Shown: positions 18,278 to 28,494, counted from the stretch's first letter. The stretch: 64,000 nt of DNA from Aeromonas sanarellii (GCF_000820085.1 NZ_CDBN01000021.1:186001-250000), one strand, 5' to 3'. Numbers and translations: made by a program. The notes: generated by a model from the letters alone, not told the origin.

Positions 18278-19429
18278 CTAGACGCCGCACAGGCGCTCGG
18301 CGCCCGCCAGCAGGGTGTCGTCGTCCTTGGAGAAGGAGAGGCGGATGACCCGCTGATCCGTGCCGTCGTGATAGAAGGCGGAGACCGGAATGGTGGCGAC
18401 CCCGTGATCGCGGATGAGCCGCTGCACGAAGAGGCTGTCCGGCTCGTCGCTTACCCGCTCGTAGCTCGCCAGCATGAAGAAGCTGCCCGCCGAGGGGAGC
18501 AGGGTCAGGCGCGACTCTGCCAGGGCCGAGACCAGCAGGTCGCGTTTGCGCTGGTAGAAGGCGGCCAGCCCCTGGTAGTGGGCCGGTTGCTGCAACAGGT
18601 GGGCGAAGCCGTACTGCATGGGGGTGTCGGCGGCGAACATGGCGAACTGGTGCACCTTGCGGATTTCCTCCATCAGGGGACGGGGGGCCACGCAGTAGCC
18701 TACCCGCCAGCCGGTGACGTGGAAGGTCTTGCCGAAGGAGAAGACGGCGACGGAGCGCTCCACCAGCTCCGGATAGCGGATGACGCTCTGGTGCAGGGCG
18801 CCGTCGAACACCACGTGCTCGTACACCTCGTCCGAGAGGATCAGGATGTCGGTGCCGCGCACCAGGCGGGCGAGGCGCTCCTGATCCCCTGCCTGCCAGA
18901 CGGTGCCGGTGGGGTTGTGGGGGGTGTTGAGCACTATCATGCGGGTGCGGGGGGTGATGCGGGCGGCCACCTCGTCCCAGGGAATGGCGAAATCCGGCGC
19001 CTTGAGGGCGATCACCACAGGGGTGGCCCCCTGCAACTGGATCATGGGGCGGTAGCTGTCAAACGCCGGCTCGAACATGATCACCTCGTCGCCGGGGTGA
19101 ACCAGGGCGGTGATGGCGCAGAACAGGGCCTCGCTGGCGCTGGCGGTGATGGTGATCTCCTCGCCCGCGTCATAGTGATGGCCGTAGCTGGCTGCAATCT
19201 TGGCTACCAGTTGTTCGCGCAGGGCGGGCAGCCCCGTCATGGGGGCGTACTGGTTTTCACCGGCCAGCATGGCCTCGTGGGTCACCCGGATGAGCTCGGG
19301 ATCGCAGGGGAAGCTCGGTGCCCCCTGGGAGAGGTTGATGCTGGGGTGGCGGGCGGCCAGATCCCCGATCACGGTGAAGATGGTGGTGCCCACCTGGGGC
19401 AGTTTGCTGGAAACCTGGGGGATGGACAT
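18278..19429 (-). CDS. Methionine/glutamine-type aminotransferase (YbdL family)
   Basis: The 383-residue fold-type I PLP enzyme is close in length to E. coli YbdL (386), a methionine aminotransferase. The PLP lysine is K234 in SFGKTFHVTGWRVGY, the NTPHNPTGTVW motif is at 168-178 and LSDEVYEH at 198-205. Such enzymes move the amino group between methionine, glutamine or aromatic amino acids and keto acids, notably 2-keto-4-methylthiobutyrate in methionine salvage. It is the first gene of a probable operon with the amidase (8-bp gap) and a binding protein, divergent from a LysR regulator 114 bp away. Confidence 0.87.
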   Translation of the reverse strand: MSIPQVSSKLPQVGTTIFTVIGDLAARHPSINLSQGAPSFPCDPELIRVTHEAMLAGENQYAPMTGLPALREQLVAKIAASYGHHYDAGEEITITASASEALFCAITALVHPGDEVIMFEPAFDSYRPMIQLQGATPVVIALKAPDFAIPWDEVAARITPRTRMIVLNTPHNPTGTVWQAGDQERLARLVRGTDILILSDEVYEHVVFDGALHQSVIRYPELVERSVAVFSFGKTFHVTGWRVGYCVAPRPLMEEIRKVHQFAMFAADTPMQYGFAHLLQQPAHYQGLAAFYQRKRDLLVSALAESRLTLLPSAGSFFMLASYERVSDEPDSLFVQRLIRDHGVATIPVSAFYHDGTDQRVIRLSFSKDDDTLLAGAERLCGV

Positions 19430-19512
19430 GGCGCCGTCACCTGCGTGTGTGAAAGAGGTCCCTTTTTAGCCCCCCCAAGGCTTGCCGGACAACGGATTAT
19501 TCGGCATGGTAT

Positions 19513-19531
19513 GCATGAGTTTTTCTCAAGC
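19513..19531. promoter_or_regulatory. Inverted repeat in the LysR/transaminase divergent region
   Basis: GCATGAG-TTTTT-CTCAAGC is a 7-bp inverted repeat with one mismatch, lying between the divergent starts at 19429 and 19544. LysR-type regulators commonly bind imperfect dyads there. It overlaps the leader of the regulator itself, which would suit autoregulation. This is inference only. Confidence 0.35.
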
Positions 19532-19543
19532 ATGGAGGCTTGT

Positions 19544-20434
19544 ATGTTGTCCACCCAGCCGCGCACTCAGCTGCCCCTCTATGGCCTGCAGGTCTTCGAG
19601 TGTTCTGCCCGCCACCTGAGTTTCACCCTGGCCGCCGACGAGCTGTGCGTGAGCCAGGGGGCGGTGAGCAAGCAGATCGCCCAGCTGGAGGCACGCCTGG
19701 GCCACCTGCTGTTCGTGCGCGGCACCCGTTGCCTCACCTTGACCCCGGCCGCCGAGCGGCTGCTGCCCTTCGTTCGCGAAGGGCTGGCCCGCATGGGGGA
19801 GGGGCTCAGCGCCCTGCAGACCCTGCCCCACGAGCAGGCGATCAGCATCAAGGTGCCCTCCTGCGCCAGCCGCTGGTTGCTGCGGCGGTTGCAGGCGTTC
19901 GAGGGGGAGGCGGTGGAGGTGCGTGGCAGCCACAGCCATGGCATCGACTTCTCCCGGGAGCCCTTCGATCTCGCCATCGTCTACCAGCCCTGCCTGGGGC
20001 GCTATCCCCACAGCCAGCCCCTGTTCCGGGAACGGCTGACCCCGGTCTGCGCCCCCGCCTTTGCCGCCAAGCACCGTCTGTTCGAGCGCGATCTGAACGA
20101 GCTGCCCCTGCTGCCCCTGATCCATGCCAGCGCCGATCGGCGGGACTGGCGCAACTGGTTTGCCGCCTTCCTCGACATTCCCTGGCAGCCCCAGGGGGGG
20201 CAGCTGTTCGATACCCTGGACTTGGCGATGAACGCCGCGCTGCAGGGGTTCGGCCTCTCCCTCGGGGATCCCACAATCGTGGCCGAGGAGCTGGAGAGTG
20301 GCGCCCTGGTCGCCCCCTTTGCCCCCGTGCTGGAGACGGATCACGAATACGCCCTGCTCGCCCGGCCCGACAGCCAGCGCCACGGGGTGCAGCGAGTCTG
20401 TCACTGGCTGCTGGAGGGGGATGGTCATCCCTGA
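19544..20434 (+). CDS. LysR-family transcriptional regulator (GcvA/AmpR-like)
   Basis: The 296-residue protein has an N-terminal winged helix (LPLYGLQVFECSARHLSFT, then the recognition helix in VSQGAVSKQIAQLEARLG, about residues 30-47) and a LysR effector-binding domain. The L-LF-R-T---LTPA-ERLLP pattern and SFT-AADEL-VSQGAVS motif are those of the GcvA/AmpR subgroup. GGAGG lies six bases before the ATG at 19544. It is divergent from the transaminase operon, so it is the obvious candidate regulator. The effector is unknown. The same frame stays open far upstream (to 18011), antisense to the amidase and transaminase; that part is not coding. Confidence 0.86.
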   Translation: MLSTQPRTQLPLYGLQVFECSARHLSFTLAADELCVSQGAVSKQIAQLEARLGHLLFVRGTRCLTLTPAAERLLPFVREGLARMGEGLSALQTLPHEQAISIKVPSCASRWLLRRLQAFEGEAVEVRGSHSHGIDFSREPFDLAIVYQPCLGRYPHSQPLFRERLTPVCAPAFAAKHRLFERDLNELPLLPLIHASADRRDWRNWFAAFLDIPWQPQGGQLFDTLDLAMNAALQGFGLSLGDPTIVAEELESGALVAPFAPVLETDHEYALLARPDSQRHGVQRVCHWLLEGDGHP

Positions 20435-20448
20435 GGGGGCGCGAAATG

Positions 20449-20475
20449 AAACAGCCCCGCGGGCGGGGCTGTTGT
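20449..20475. terminator. Terminator between the LysR gene and araA
   Basis: ACAGCCCCGC / GCGGGGCTGT form a 10-bp perfect stem. It is preceded by AAA and followed by TGTCATTG, sitting between the convergent stops at 20434 and 20506. T-runs are weak. Confidence 0.6.
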
Positions 20476-20505
20476 CATTGTGATGGCCGCTGGCCGATTA
20501 AGGGG

Positions 20506-22005
20506 TCACTGGCAGATCTTGTAGTAGACCTCGTTCCAGCGCAGTTGCTCCTTGAGCGCGGGGATGCGGGTGTACTCGTCGATGACCACAAACTCGATAC
20601 CCATGATGTCGGCGAAGGTGCGCAGCTGCTCGATGTCCACCGCCTGGGTGAACACCGAGTGGTGGGCGGCGCCCGCCAGGATCCAGGCCTCGGCACTGGT
20701 CTGCAGGTCCGGCAGGGGTTTCCACAGGGCGCTGGCCACCGGGAGTTTCGGCATGGCCTCTGGCAGGTCCACCACTTCCAGCTGATTGACCACCAGGCGG
20801 AAACGGTTGCCGAGATCGATGAGGCTGGCGTTGACCGCCTTGCCCGCCGGGGCGGCGAACAGCAGGCGGGCCGGATCGGCCTTCTTGCCTATGCCTAAGT
20901 GCTGGGCGTCCAGCACGGGTTTGCCTGCGGCGATGGAGGGGCAGACTTCCAGCATGTGGGCCCCCAGCACCAGATTGTTGCCCGCCTCCAGATGGTAGGT
21001 GTAGTCCTCCATGAAGGAGGCACCCCCCGGCAGGCCATATCCCATCACTTTCAGGGTGCGCAAGAGGGCCGCGGTCTTCCAGTCCCCTTCTGCCCCAAAA
21101 CCGAAGCCTTGCTCCATCAGGCGCTGGCAGGCGAGGCCCGGTAGCTGGTGCAGACCATAGAGATCTTCGAAGGTGGTGGTGAAAGCGCCAAAACCACCGT
21201 CGGTGAGGAACTTCTTCATCCCCAGCTCCTGGCGCGCCGCCTCATACAGGGAGGCACGAAGCCCCCCGCCCGCCTGCACCGCCTCGGTCAGGGTGTAGGT
21301 CGCCTCATATTCGGCCAGCAGCGCCTCGATGTCGCTTGCGGGCACGGCGTCGATCACCTTGACCAGATCGCCGACCGGGTGGTAGTTCACCTGATAGCCG
21401 AACTGGATCTGGGCCTCAATCTTGTCGCCCTCGGTGACCGCCACGTTGCGCATGTTGTCGCCGAAGCGGGCGATCTTGAGGTGGCGGCTGTCGTGGATGG
21501 CGGCGGCGACCCGCATCCAGTTGCCTATCTTCTGTCTGGCCTCTTCATCCTGCCAGTGGCCGACCACCACGGTGCGCGGCAGCCGCAGCCTAGCCCCCAT
21601 GAAGCCGAACTCGCGCCCGCCGTGGGCGGTCTGGTTCAGGTTCATGAAGTCCATGTCGATCTCGCTCCACGGCAGATCCCGGTTGAACTGGGTGTGGAAC
21701 TGCAGCAGGGGTTTTTGCAACTGACTGAGGGCCGGGATCCACATCTTGGCGGGGGAGAAGGTGTGCATCCACACCATGAGCCCGGCGCAGCGCTCGTCGT
21801 GGTTGGCATCCCGGGCTACCGCGCTGATTTCATCCAGGGTGGTACCGGTGGGTTTGAGCACTATCTTGAGGGGCAGGTTCGCCCCCTCGTTGAGCTGGCT
21901 GGTGATGGTGTGGGCGTGATCGGCCACCTGCTTCAGGGTGGCGGCGCCATACAGGTGCTGGCTGCCGACCAGGAACCACACTTCCAGCTGTTTCATCAAT
22001 TCCAT
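20506..22005 (-). CDS. araA: L-arabinose isomerase
   Basis: AraA converts L-arabinose to L-ribulose, the first step of arabinose catabolism. The 499 residues (E. coli 500) start [20 protein letters not shown]. Conserved segments include [42 protein letters not shown] and the manganese-site glutamates in these blocks. The C-terminus holds [23 protein letters not shown]. It is the last gene of araBDA. The frame stays open upstream to 22869, across araD, but that stretch is the wrong frame of araD. Confidence 0.97.
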   Translation of the reverse strand: MELMKQLEVWFLVGSQHLYGAATLKQVADHAHTITSQLNEGANLPLKIVLKPTGTTLDEISAVARDANHDERCAGLMVWMHTFSPAKMWIPALSQLQKPLLQFHTQFNRDLPWSEIDMDFMNLNQTAHGGREFGFMGARLRLPRTVVVGHWQDEEARQKIGNWMRVAAAIHDSRHLKIARFGDNMRNVAVTEGDKIEAQIQFGYQVNYHPVGDLVKVIDAVPASDIEALLAEYEATYTLTEAVQAGGGLRASLYEAARQELGMKKFLTDGGFGAFTTTFEDLYGLHQLPGLACQRLMEQGFGFGAEGDWKTAALLRTLKVMGYGLPGGASFMEDYTYHLEAGNNLVLGAHMLEVCPSIAAGKPVLDAQHLGIGKKADPARLLFAAPAGKAVNASLIDLGNRFRLVVNQLEVVDLPEAMPKLPVASALWKPLPDLQTSAEAWILAGAAHHSVFTQAVDIEQLRTFADIMGIEFVVIDEYTRIPALKEQLRWNEVYYKICQ

Positions 22006-22019
22006 GAGTTTGTCCTCTT

Positions 22020-22718
22020 TTAGGCTTTTGTTTGGCCGTAATAGGCGTGCTTGCCATGCTTGCGCTGGTAGTGCTTCTCCAGCAGGTAATCGGGCAGGGG
22101 GCGGGCCCCCGGGTTGATCTGGCCGGTGAGCCAGGCCATGCGGGCCACCTCTTCCAGCACCACGGCGTTGTGTACCGCGTCCTCGGGGTCCTTGCCCCAG
22201 CTGAAGGGGCCGTGGTTGGCCACCAGCACCCCCGGCATGGTGAGGATGGGGGTCTGTTTGAGAGTCTCGACGATGAGATGACCGGTCAGCCCCTCGTAGT
22301 CCTCCTCCACTTCGCCGGGGGTGAGCAGGCGGGAGCAGGGGATCTCGCCGTGGAAGTAGTCGGCCTGGGTGGTGCCGAAAATGGGGATGGGGCGCCCCGC
22401 CTGGGCCCAGGCGGTGGCGTGGGTGGAGTGGGTGTGCACCACGCCGCCCAGCTCCGGATAGGTGTGATAGAGCACCAGGTGGGTGGCGGTGTCGGAGGAG
22501 GGGCGAAGGTCCCCCTCCACCTGCTTGCCCGCCAGATCCAGCACCACCATGTCCTCGACCCGCATCCGCTCGTAGCTGACGCCGCTCGGTTTGATCACCA
22601 CCAGATTGCGCGCTCTGTCGATGCCGCTCACGTTGCCCCAGGTGAAGGTCACCAGGCCGTGGCGCGGCAGATCCAGGTTGGCGGCGAGCACCTGCTCCTT
22701 GAGGATCTTGAGGTTCAT
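22020..22718 (-). CDS. araD: L-ribulose-5-phosphate 4-epimerase
   Basis: AraD converts L-ribulose-5-phosphate to D-xylulose-5-phosphate, feeding the pentose phosphate pathway. The 232 residues (E. coli AraD 231) are a class II aldolase fold. The Zn-binding histidines lie in [14 protein letters not shown] and the substrate loops are [11 protein letters not shown] and IKPSGVSYE. Paralogues UlaF and SgbE look alike; the place between araB and araA decides for AraD. Its ATG overlaps the araB stop by 4 bp (22715-22718), implying translational coupling, and araA follows 14 bp later. Confidence 0.96.
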   Translation of the reverse strand: MNLKILKEQVLAANLDLPRHGLVTFTWGNVSGIDRARNLVVIKPSGVSYERMRVEDMVVLDLAGKQVEGDLRPSSDTATHLVLYHTYPELGGVVHTHSTHATAWAQAGRPIPIFGTTQADYFHGEIPCSRLLTPGEVEEDYEGLTGHLIVETLKQTPILTMPGVLVANHGPFSWGKDPEDAVHNAVVLEEVARMAWLTGQINPGARPLPDYLLEKHYQRKHGKHAYYGQTKA

Positions 22719-24406
22719 GCCTGTCCCCCCCGGTTGTAGAGCGGTTCGGCGGCGGCGCCCCAGGCGAGGTAGCGCTGGTAGAGACGCTCATACTCGGCGA
22801 CCCGCACCGGATCCGGCTGGTGGGTACGCTCCACGGCGCTCGCCATGTGGCGCTGGGCCTTGGCCACATCGGGATGGATCCCGGCCGCCACGGCGGCGAA
22901 GATGGCCGCCCCCAGGGCGCAGCACTGATCCGAGGCCACCACCTGGATGGGCCGGTTCATGACGTCGGCGCAGGTCTGCATCACGGTGGCGGACTTGCGG
23001 GCGATGCCGCCAAGGGCGATCACCTGCTCCACCGGCACCTGCTGGTGGGTCAAACACTCCATGATGCTGCGGGCGCCGAAGGCGGTGGAGGCCACCAGGG
23101 CGCCGAAGAGATCGGGGGCATCGGTGCCGAGGTTGATCCCCGTGAGGGTGCCTTGCAGGCGCTGGTTGGCATAGGGGGTGCGCCGGCCGTTGAACCAGTC
23201 GAGCACCACCGGGAGGTGGGCGAGATCGCGCTGCTGCTCCCAGGCGGCGGCGAGGCTTGGCAGCAGCTCCCGCTTGTGGGCCTCGATGGCGGTGCGAAGC
23301 TCCGGATACTGGGCGGCGAGGCTGTCAAGGGGCCAGCCGAGCTGGCGCAGATACCAGGCATAGATGTCGCCGAACGCCGATTGTCCCGCCTCCAGCCCCA
23401 CCCTGCCCGGCACCACGCTGCCATCCACCTGGCCACAGATCCCGGCAATGGCCCGATCGCCTATGGTGGCTTCGTCGGCGATCAGGATGTCGCAGGTGGA
23501 GGTGCCTATCACCTTGACCAGGGCATTGTTGCCGGCCCCGGCTCCCACCGCCCCCATGTGGCAGTCGAAGGCGCCGCCGGCGATCACCACCTCGCAGGAG
23601 AGGTGCAGCCGCTCCGCCCACTCCGGGGTCAGGGTGCCGACCGGCAGATCGGCGGTCCAGCTGTCGGTAAAGAGGGGATAGTCGAGATCCTCTGTCAACA
23701 GGGGATCCAGGGCGTTGAGGAAGTCGGCGGGAGGCAGGCCGCCCCAGCTCGGGTGCCAGAGGGACTTGTGGCCGGCGGCGCAGCGCCCGCGCTTGAGGGT
23801 GGCTGGAGCCTGGGTGCCGCTCAGGATGGCGGGCACCCAGTCGCACAGTTCGACCCAGTTGCAGGCTGCGGCGCGCACGGCGGCATCGGCTCGGGAGACG
23901 TGCAGGATCTTGGCCCAGAACCACTCGGAGGAGTAGATGCCGCCGATGTAGCGGCTGTAGTCGGGGAACTGGCCGCCGTGGCACAGGGCGGTGATGGCCT
24001 CCGCCTCCTCGATGGCGGTGTGATCCTTCCACAGCACGAACATGGCGTTGGGGTTGTCGGCAAACTCCGGGCGCAGGGCCAGCACGCGCCCCTCTCTGTC
24101 GATGGGGGCGGGGGTGGAGCCTGTACTGTCCACCCCTATGCCGCGCACGGCGGTGCGCTGACTCGGGGTGAGCTGGCTCACCACCGCCACCACCGCCTGC
24201 TCCATGGACTCCAGATAGTCGAGGGGGTGGTGGCGGAACTGGTTGTTGACCGGCTGGCAGTAGTGGCCTGCCTGCCAGCGGGGGTAATAGACGACCTGGG
24301 TCGCCAGCTCGGCGCCGTCCTGGCAGCGCACGGCGAGTGCCCTGACCGAGTCGCTGCCGAAATCGAGTCCGATGGTGATCTGCTCGGACCTGGGGTGCTC
24401 AGACAT
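22715..24406 (-). CDS. araB: Ribulokinase
   Basis: AraB phosphorylates L-ribulose with ATP. The 563 residues (E. coli 566) form a FGGY-family kinase. The N-terminal phosphate motif is [15 protein letters not shown], the catalytic-base region holds [14 protein letters not shown], and the C-terminal FGGY block includes [18 protein letters not shown]. It is the first gene of the araB-araD-araA operon, so order differs from the araBAD of E. coli. An AraC half-site lies about 87 bp upstream of its start. Confidence 0.96.
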   Translation of the reverse strand: MSEHPRSEQITIGLDFGSDSVRALAVRCQDGAELATQVVYYPRWQAGHYCQPVNNQFRHHPLDYLESMEQAVVAVVSQLTPSQRTAVRGIGVDSTGSTPAPIDREGRVLALRPEFADNPNAMFVLWKDHTAIEEAEAITALCHGGQFPDYSRYIGGIYSSEWFWAKILHVSRADAAVRAAACNWVELCDWVPAILSGTQAPATLKRGRCAAGHKSLWHPSWGGLPPADFLNALDPLLTEDLDYPLFTDSWTADLPVGTLTPEWAERLHLSCEVVIAGGAFDCHMGAVGAGAGNNALVKVIGTSTCDILIADEATIGDRAIAGICGQVDGSVVPGRVGLEAGQSAFGDIYAWYLRQLGWPLDSLAAQYPELRTAIEAHKRELLPSLAAAWEQQRDLAHLPVVLDWFNGRRTPYANQRLQGTLTGINLGTDAPDLFGALVASTAFGARSIMECLTHQQVPVEQVIALGGIARKSATVMQTCADVMNRPIQVVASDQCCALGAAIFAAVAAGIHPDVAKAQRHMASAVERTHQPDPVRVAEYERLYQRYLAWGAAAEPLYNRGGQA

Positions 24407-24471
24407 AAGTGCTCCTGACCATCAATGAGGGGTGACTGGGGGGAACCATAGGAGATGGGCAGGAGGGGCGG

Positions 24472-24509
24472 TTAGCCATTGGCTGCTGGAAATATGGATT
24501 TTAACGCTG
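24472..24509 (-). promoter_or_regulatory. AraC-like half-sites (araI-type direct repeat) upstream of araB
   Basis: On the minus strand 24493-24509 reads CAGC-GTTAAAA-TCCATA, one mismatch from the E. coli AraC half-site TAGC-N7-TCCATA. A second, degenerate copy starting CAGC lies exactly 21 bp closer to araB (24472-24488). This matches the 21-bp spacing of araI1 and araI2. The near edge is about 66 bp from the araB ATG, a suitable activator position. Confidence 0.6.
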
Positions 24510-24619
24510 TCAGTGCGACAGGGTGACGGCCATCCAGAATTGGATATGTGACAATTTTGCTAATTATATAGACGAAATGGCTGCAATTTCATGGCGTGAT
24601 CCTGCTCTCCATTTTTCCA

Positions 24620-24635
24620 TGTGAAAACGATTACA
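24620..24635 (+). promoter_or_regulatory. CRP-like site in the ara control region
   Basis: TGTGA-AAACGA-TTACA matches nine of ten core CRP positions. It lies 131 bp before the araF start and about 214 bp before the araB start, so it could serve either promoter. Confidence 0.6.
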
Positions 24636-24766
24636 ACTTGTCTCGCTCAACTAGCAACAACAATAACGTCCTGTTTAAGCATGTTTTTATATGGCTGTGA
24701 CTTGATGGACTCAAGGAGCAGCACTGCGTGGATACATGGATTGATAGAACCGTTGGAGACATTCGC

Positions 24767-25750
24767 ATGAACAAAATCGTTAAAGGCATGATCGCAATGG
24801 GGTTCGCCCTTGGTATGGCAAATTCTGCTTTTTCGGCCGAGGCACTGAAGCTGGGCTATCTGGTCAAGCAGCCGGAGGAGCCCTGGTTCCAGACCGAGTG
24901 GAGCTTCGCCGACAAGGCGGGCAAGGATCTGGGCTTCGAGGTGATCAAGATAGCCGTGCCCGATGGCGAGAAGACCCTCAATGCCATCGACAGCCTGGCG
25001 GCGAATGGCGCCAAGGGCTTCGTCATCTGCACCCCGGATCCCAAGCTCGGGGCCGCCATCATGGCCAAGGCCAACAGCATGGATCTGAAAGTCATCACGG
25101 TGGATGACCAGTTCGTCAACGCCAAGGGCCAGCCCATGGAACAGGTGCCCCTGGTGATGATGGCCGCCACCAAGATTGGTGAACGCCAGGGCCAGGAGCT
25201 CTACAAGGAGATGCAAAAACGCCAGTGGGACCTGAAGAGCACCGCCGTGCTCGCCATCACCGCCGACGAGCTCGACACCGCCCGTCGCCGGGTCGAGGGC
25301 TCCCTGAGCGCGCTCAAGGCCGCCGGCTTCCCCGAGGCGCAGATCTACCGCTCGCCGACCAAGGCCAACGACATTCCGGGGGCGCTGGATGCCGCCAACT
25401 CCATGCTGGTGCAGCACCCCGAGGTGAAGAACTGGCTCATCGTCGGCATGAATGACAATACCGTGCTCGGCGGCGTGCGCGCCACCGAAGGGCAGGGCTT
25501 CAAGGCCGAGAATGTCATCGGCATCGGCATCAACGGGGTGGATGCGGTGAACGAGCTCTCCAAGTCCAGCGCCACCGGCTTCCTCGGCTCCCTGCTGCCA
25601 AGCCCGGACGTGCACGGCTACAAGAGCGTCCAGATGCTGCACGACTGGGTCGTCAACGATACCGAGCCTGCCAAGTTCACCGAGGTGACCGACGTGGTGC
25701 TCATCACCCGCGACAACTTCAAGGCCGAGCTGCAGAAGAAAGGGCTGTAA
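24767..25750 (+). CDS. araF: L-arabinose-binding periplasmic protein
   Basis: AraF is the high-affinity arabinose receptor of the AraFGH ABC transporter. The 327-residue precursor (E. coli 329) has a signal peptide of about 23 residues, [17 protein letters not shown]..., ending AFSA. The mature part starts [21 protein letters not shown] and includes [42 protein letters not shown] and [14 protein letters not shown]. These are close to E. coli AraF at ligand-contact regions. GGAG lies eight bases before the chosen ATG; an upstream in-frame ATG at 24728 lacks this and would spoil the signal peptide. Confidence 0.96.
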   Translation: MNKIVKGMIAMGFALGMANSAFSAEALKLGYLVKQPEEPWFQTEWSFADKAGKDLGFEVIKIAVPDGEKTLNAIDSLAANGAKGFVICTPDPKLGAAIMAKANSMDLKVITVDDQFVNAKGQPMEQVPLVMMAATKIGERQGQELYKEMQKRQWDLKSTAVLAITADELDTARRRVEGSLSALKAAGFPEAQIYRSPTKANDIPGALDAANSMLVQHPEVKNWLIVGMNDNTVLGGVRATEGQGFKAENVIGIGINGVDAVNELSKSSATGFLGSLLPSPDVHGYKSVQMLHDWVVNDTEPAKFTEVTDVVLITRDNFKAELQKKGL

Positions 25751-25815
25751 TCGCCATCCCTGATACCCATGCCGGTACGGTGCCCTGCGCCGTGCCGGCT
25801 AGTTGGAGTCATGTC

Positions 25816-27312
25816 ATGAATCAAGTTCCTTATCTGGAGTTTTGCGGCATCAGCAAGGAGTTTCCCGGCGTCAAGGCGCTGCAGAACGTCTCCTTCTCCT
25901 GCCAGCAGGGCACGGTACACGCGCTGATGGGGGAAAACGGCGCCGGCAAATCCACCCTGCTCAAAATCCTGAGCGGCTTCCAGGCCCCTACCGCCGGGGT
26001 GGTGAAGCTGGCCGGCCAGGAGAAGCAGTTTCAAAACACGGTCGATGCGCTGGAGAGCGGGATCGCCATCATCTATCAGGAGTTGCACCTGGTGCCCGAG
26101 ATGACGGTGGCCGAGAACATCTACCTCGGCCAGCTGCCGACCCGGCGCGGCGTCATCGATCGGGAGAAGCTCTATCAGGATGCGGCCAGGCAGCTGGCAC
26201 GCCTCGGGATGGACGTCTCCCCCGAGACGCCGCTCAAGTACCTGTCCCTGGGTCAGTGGCAGATGGTGGAGATCGCCAAGGCCCTGACCCGGGACGCCAG
26301 CGTCATCGCCTTCGACGAGCCGACCAGCAGCCTGTCGTCCCGCGAGATTGAGCAGCTGTTTCGGGTCATCCGCCAGTTGCGGGACGAGGGCAAGGTCATT
26401 CTCTACGTCTCCCACCGCATGGACGAGATCTTCGCCCTGTGCGATGCCATCACGGTGTTCAAGGATGGCCAGTTCGTGCGCACCTTCGCTTCCATGGCCG
26501 AGGTGGACCGGGATCTGCTGGTCAAGACCATGGTGGGGCGCGAGCTGACCGACATCTATGGCTACAGCCCAAGGCCGCTTGGCGAGGCGGGCCTCAAGGT
26601 GGAGCACCTGATGGGGCCCGGCCTCAAGGCGCCGGTGTCGCTCGAGGTAAAGAGAGGGGAGATCCTCGGCATCTTCGGGCTGGTGGGAGCCGGTCGCAGC
26701 GAGCTGATGAAGCTTATCTTCGGCGCCGAGACGCCCCGCGGCGGCGAGATCTCGGTGTTCGGCAAGCCGGTGGTGATCCGCAATCCCATCGACGCTATTC
26801 GCAGCGGCATCATGCTTTGCACCGAGGACAGAAAGGCCCTCGGCATCATTCCCATCCACTCGGTGCAGGAGAACATCAACATCAGCGCCCGCCGTCACCA
26901 CGCGTGGGGAGGCTTCTGGATCAACCAGCAGTGGGAGGACGAGAACGCGAGGCTGCGGATCCGCGACATGCGGGTCAAGACCCCGTCTCCCCAGCAGGCC
27001 ATCATGAACCTCTCCGGCGGCAACCAGCAGAAGGCCATCCTGGGGCGCTGGCTGTCGGAAGACATGAAGGTGATCCTGCTCGACGAGCCGACCCGGGGCA
27101 TCGACGTCGGGGCAAAGAACGAGATTTACAACGTGATTTACGATCTGGCCAGGGTGGGCATCGCCGTGGTGGTGGTCTCCAGCGAGCTGCCGGAGGTGCT
27201 GGGCATCGCGGATCGGATCATGGTTATGCGGGAGGGGGAGATCGCCGGCGAGCTTTCCCATGACGAAGCCAACGAGGTCAAGGCACTCAATCTGGCCATG
27301 CCGGCCCGTTGA
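25816..27312 (+). CDS. araG: L-arabinose ABC transporter ATP-binding protein
   Basis: AraG is the double ATPase that drives arabinose import. Its 498 residues hold two ABC domains. The first has Walker [10 protein letters not shown] (about residue 39), signature LSLGQWQ and Walker [12 protein letters not shown]. The second has a degenerate Walker A ([10 protein letters not shown]), signature LSGGNQQK and Walker [13 protein letters not shown]. This arrangement is normal for sugar ATPases of the RbsA/AraG class. GGAG lies nine bases before the ATG at 25816; the frame from 25780 is an unused extension. It lies 65 bp after araF in the araFGH operon. Confidence 0.95.
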   Translation: MNQVPYLEFCGISKEFPGVKALQNVSFSCQQGTVHALMGENGAGKSTLLKILSGFQAPTAGVVKLAGQEKQFQNTVDALESGIAIIYQELHLVPEMTVAENIYLGQLPTRRGVIDREKLYQDAARQLARLGMDVSPETPLKYLSLGQWQMVEIAKALTRDASVIAFDEPTSSLSSREIEQLFRVIRQLRDEGKVILYVSHRMDEIFALCDAITVFKDGQFVRTFASMAEVDRDLLVKTMVGRELTDIYGYSPRPLGEAGLKVEHLMGPGLKAPVSLEVKRGEILGIFGLVGAGRSELMKLIFGAETPRGGEISVFGKPVVIRNPIDAIRSGIMLCTEDRKALGIIPIHSVQENINISARRHHAWGGFWINQQWEDENARLRIRDMRVKTPSPQQAIMNLSGGNQQKAILGRWLSEDMKVILLDEPTRGIDVGAKNEIYNVIYDLARVGIAVVVVSSELPEVLGIADRIMVMREGEIAGELSHDEANEVKALNLAMPAR

Positions 27313-27360
27313 CTCGCTGACCGCAACGAGATAGCACCCGGAATTTTCAGGAGAAATACC

Positions 27361-28362
27361 ATGACAACTACTACCTCTGTCGGCCAGGCCGCCAGCGCCG
27401 CAACGGCGACAGGCTCCCGACTGCAACTGGCCCGCGTCTGGGATCAGTACGGCATGCTGGTGATCTTCGCCATCCTGTTCCTGCTGGCCTGCGTGCTGGT
27501 ACCCAACTTTGCCAGCCTGATCAACATGCGCGGGCTCGGGCTCGCCGTCTCCATGTCGGGTATGGTGGCCTGCGGCATGCTGTTCTGCCTCGCCTCCGGC
27601 GAATTCGACATGTCGGTCGGCTCCGTGGTGGCCTGCTCCGGTGTTGCCTGCGCGGTCGGCATCAACGCCACCGAGAGCATCACGGTCGGCATCCTGGCCG
27701 GCCTCTCGGTGGGCCTCTTCTTTGGCCTCGTCAACGGCATAGTCGTGGCCAAGTTCAAGATCAACGCCCTCATCACCACCCTCGCCACCATGCAGATGGC
27801 GCGCGGGGTGGGCTACATCATCTCCGACGGCAAGGCGGTGGGCATCGTCGAGGAGGGCTTCTTCGAGCTCGGCAACTCCGCCTTGCTGGGGATCCCGACC
27901 CCGGTCTGGTTGACCGCCGTCTGCTTTGTGCTCTTCGGCCTGCTGCTCAACAAGACCACCTTCGGTCGCAACACCCTGGCCATGGGGGGCAACGAGGAGG
28001 CGGCGCGCCTGGCCGGGGTCAACGTGGTGCGCACCAAGATCATCATCTTCACCATGACAGGACTGATTGCCTCCATCGCCGGCATCATACTCGCCTCGCG
28101 CATGACCTCGGGCCAGCCCATGACCTCCATCGGCTTCGAGCTGGTGGTGATCTCCGCCTGCGTGCTGGGGGGGGTCTCCATGAAGGGGGGCATCGGCAAG
28201 ATCTCCTACATCATCGCCGGGGTGCTGATTTTGGGGCTGATGGAGAACGCCATGAACCTGCTCAACATCTCCCCGTTTGCCCAGTACGTGGTGCGCGGCC
28301 TCATCCTGCTCGCCGCCGTCTTGTTCGATCGCTACAAGCAGGTGCGCAAGGCCCGTCTCTGA
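27361..28362 (+). CDS. araH: L-arabinose ABC transporter permease
   Basis: AraH forms the membrane channel of the arabinose importer. The 333-residue protein has about ten hydrophobic segments and the family blocks CLASGEFDMSVGSVVA, FKINALITTLATM and GNEEAARLAGVNV (the cytoplasmic loop that contacts the ATPase), ending FAQYVVRGLILLAAVLFDRYKQ. A good AGGAGAAA site precedes the ATG, 48 bp after araG. araC follows after a hairpin. Confidence 0.95.
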   Translation: MTTTTSVGQAASAATATGSRLQLARVWDQYGMLVIFAILFLLACVLVPNFASLINMRGLGLAVSMSGMVACGMLFCLASGEFDMSVGSVVACSGVACAVGINATESITVGILAGLSVGLFFGLVNGIVVAKFKINALITTLATMQMARGVGYIISDGKAVGIVEEGFFELGNSALLGIPTPVWLTAVCFVLFGLLLNKTTFGRNTLAMGGNEEAARLAGVNVVRTKIIIFTMTGLIASIAGIILASRMTSGQPMTSIGFELVVISACVLGGVSMKGGIGKISYIIAGVLILGLMENAMNLLNISPFAQYVVRGLILLAAVLFDRYKQVRKARL

Positions 28363-28384
28363 GTGGTTTTTCTCCTCCTCACCA

Positions 28385-28412
28385 GGCCGGCCCCGCGCCG
28401 GCCCGGTGTTTT
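28385..28412 (+). terminator. Terminator-like hairpin between araH and araC
   Basis: GGCCGGC / GCCGGCC with a 5-base loop is followed by CGGTGTTTT. It lies 22 bp after araH and probably limits read-through from araFGH into araC. Confidence 0.6.
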
Positions 28413-28423
28413 CCCCGGCAAGC

Positions 28424-28439
28424 TGTGAGCCAGTTCAAC
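28424..28439 (+). promoter_or_regulatory. CRP-like site upstream of araC
   Basis: TGTGA-GCCAGT-TCAAC matches eight of ten CRP core bases and lies 56 bp before the araC start. It suggests a separate, CRP-aided araC promoter after the araH hairpin. Confidence 0.45.
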
Positions 28440-28494
28440 AATTTCACAACAGGCAGCTTGCAAGCATAGGGTGTTCCAACGCCGGATCTCTACA

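Larger units (their letters stand above)
24407..24766. promoter_or_regulatory. Divergent araB/araF control region
   Basis: This 360-bp AT-enriched gap separates araB (minus) from araF (plus). It contains two AraC-like half-sites near araB and a good CRP-like site, listed separately. A weaker CRP half-site (TGTGA at 24547) lies between. No open reading frame of note is present. The layout suggests that both divergent operons are AraC- and CRP-controlled from here. Confidence 0.75.

Noticed and set aside
18011-19543. Long plus-strand extension ahead of the LysR gene
   Set aside because: It is antisense to the conserved amidase and transaminase genes and is low in complexity. The LysR homology begins after the ATG at 19544, which has its own ribosome site.
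22006-22869. Upstream extension of the araA frame
   Set aside because: It runs through araD in the wrong frame. AraA homology starts at 22005 with a normal N-terminus.
24652-24694. TAGC-containing stretch near araF as an AraC site
   Set aside because: Only the TAGC part matches. The TCCATA element is missing, and the next AAGC is 25 bp away instead of 21.
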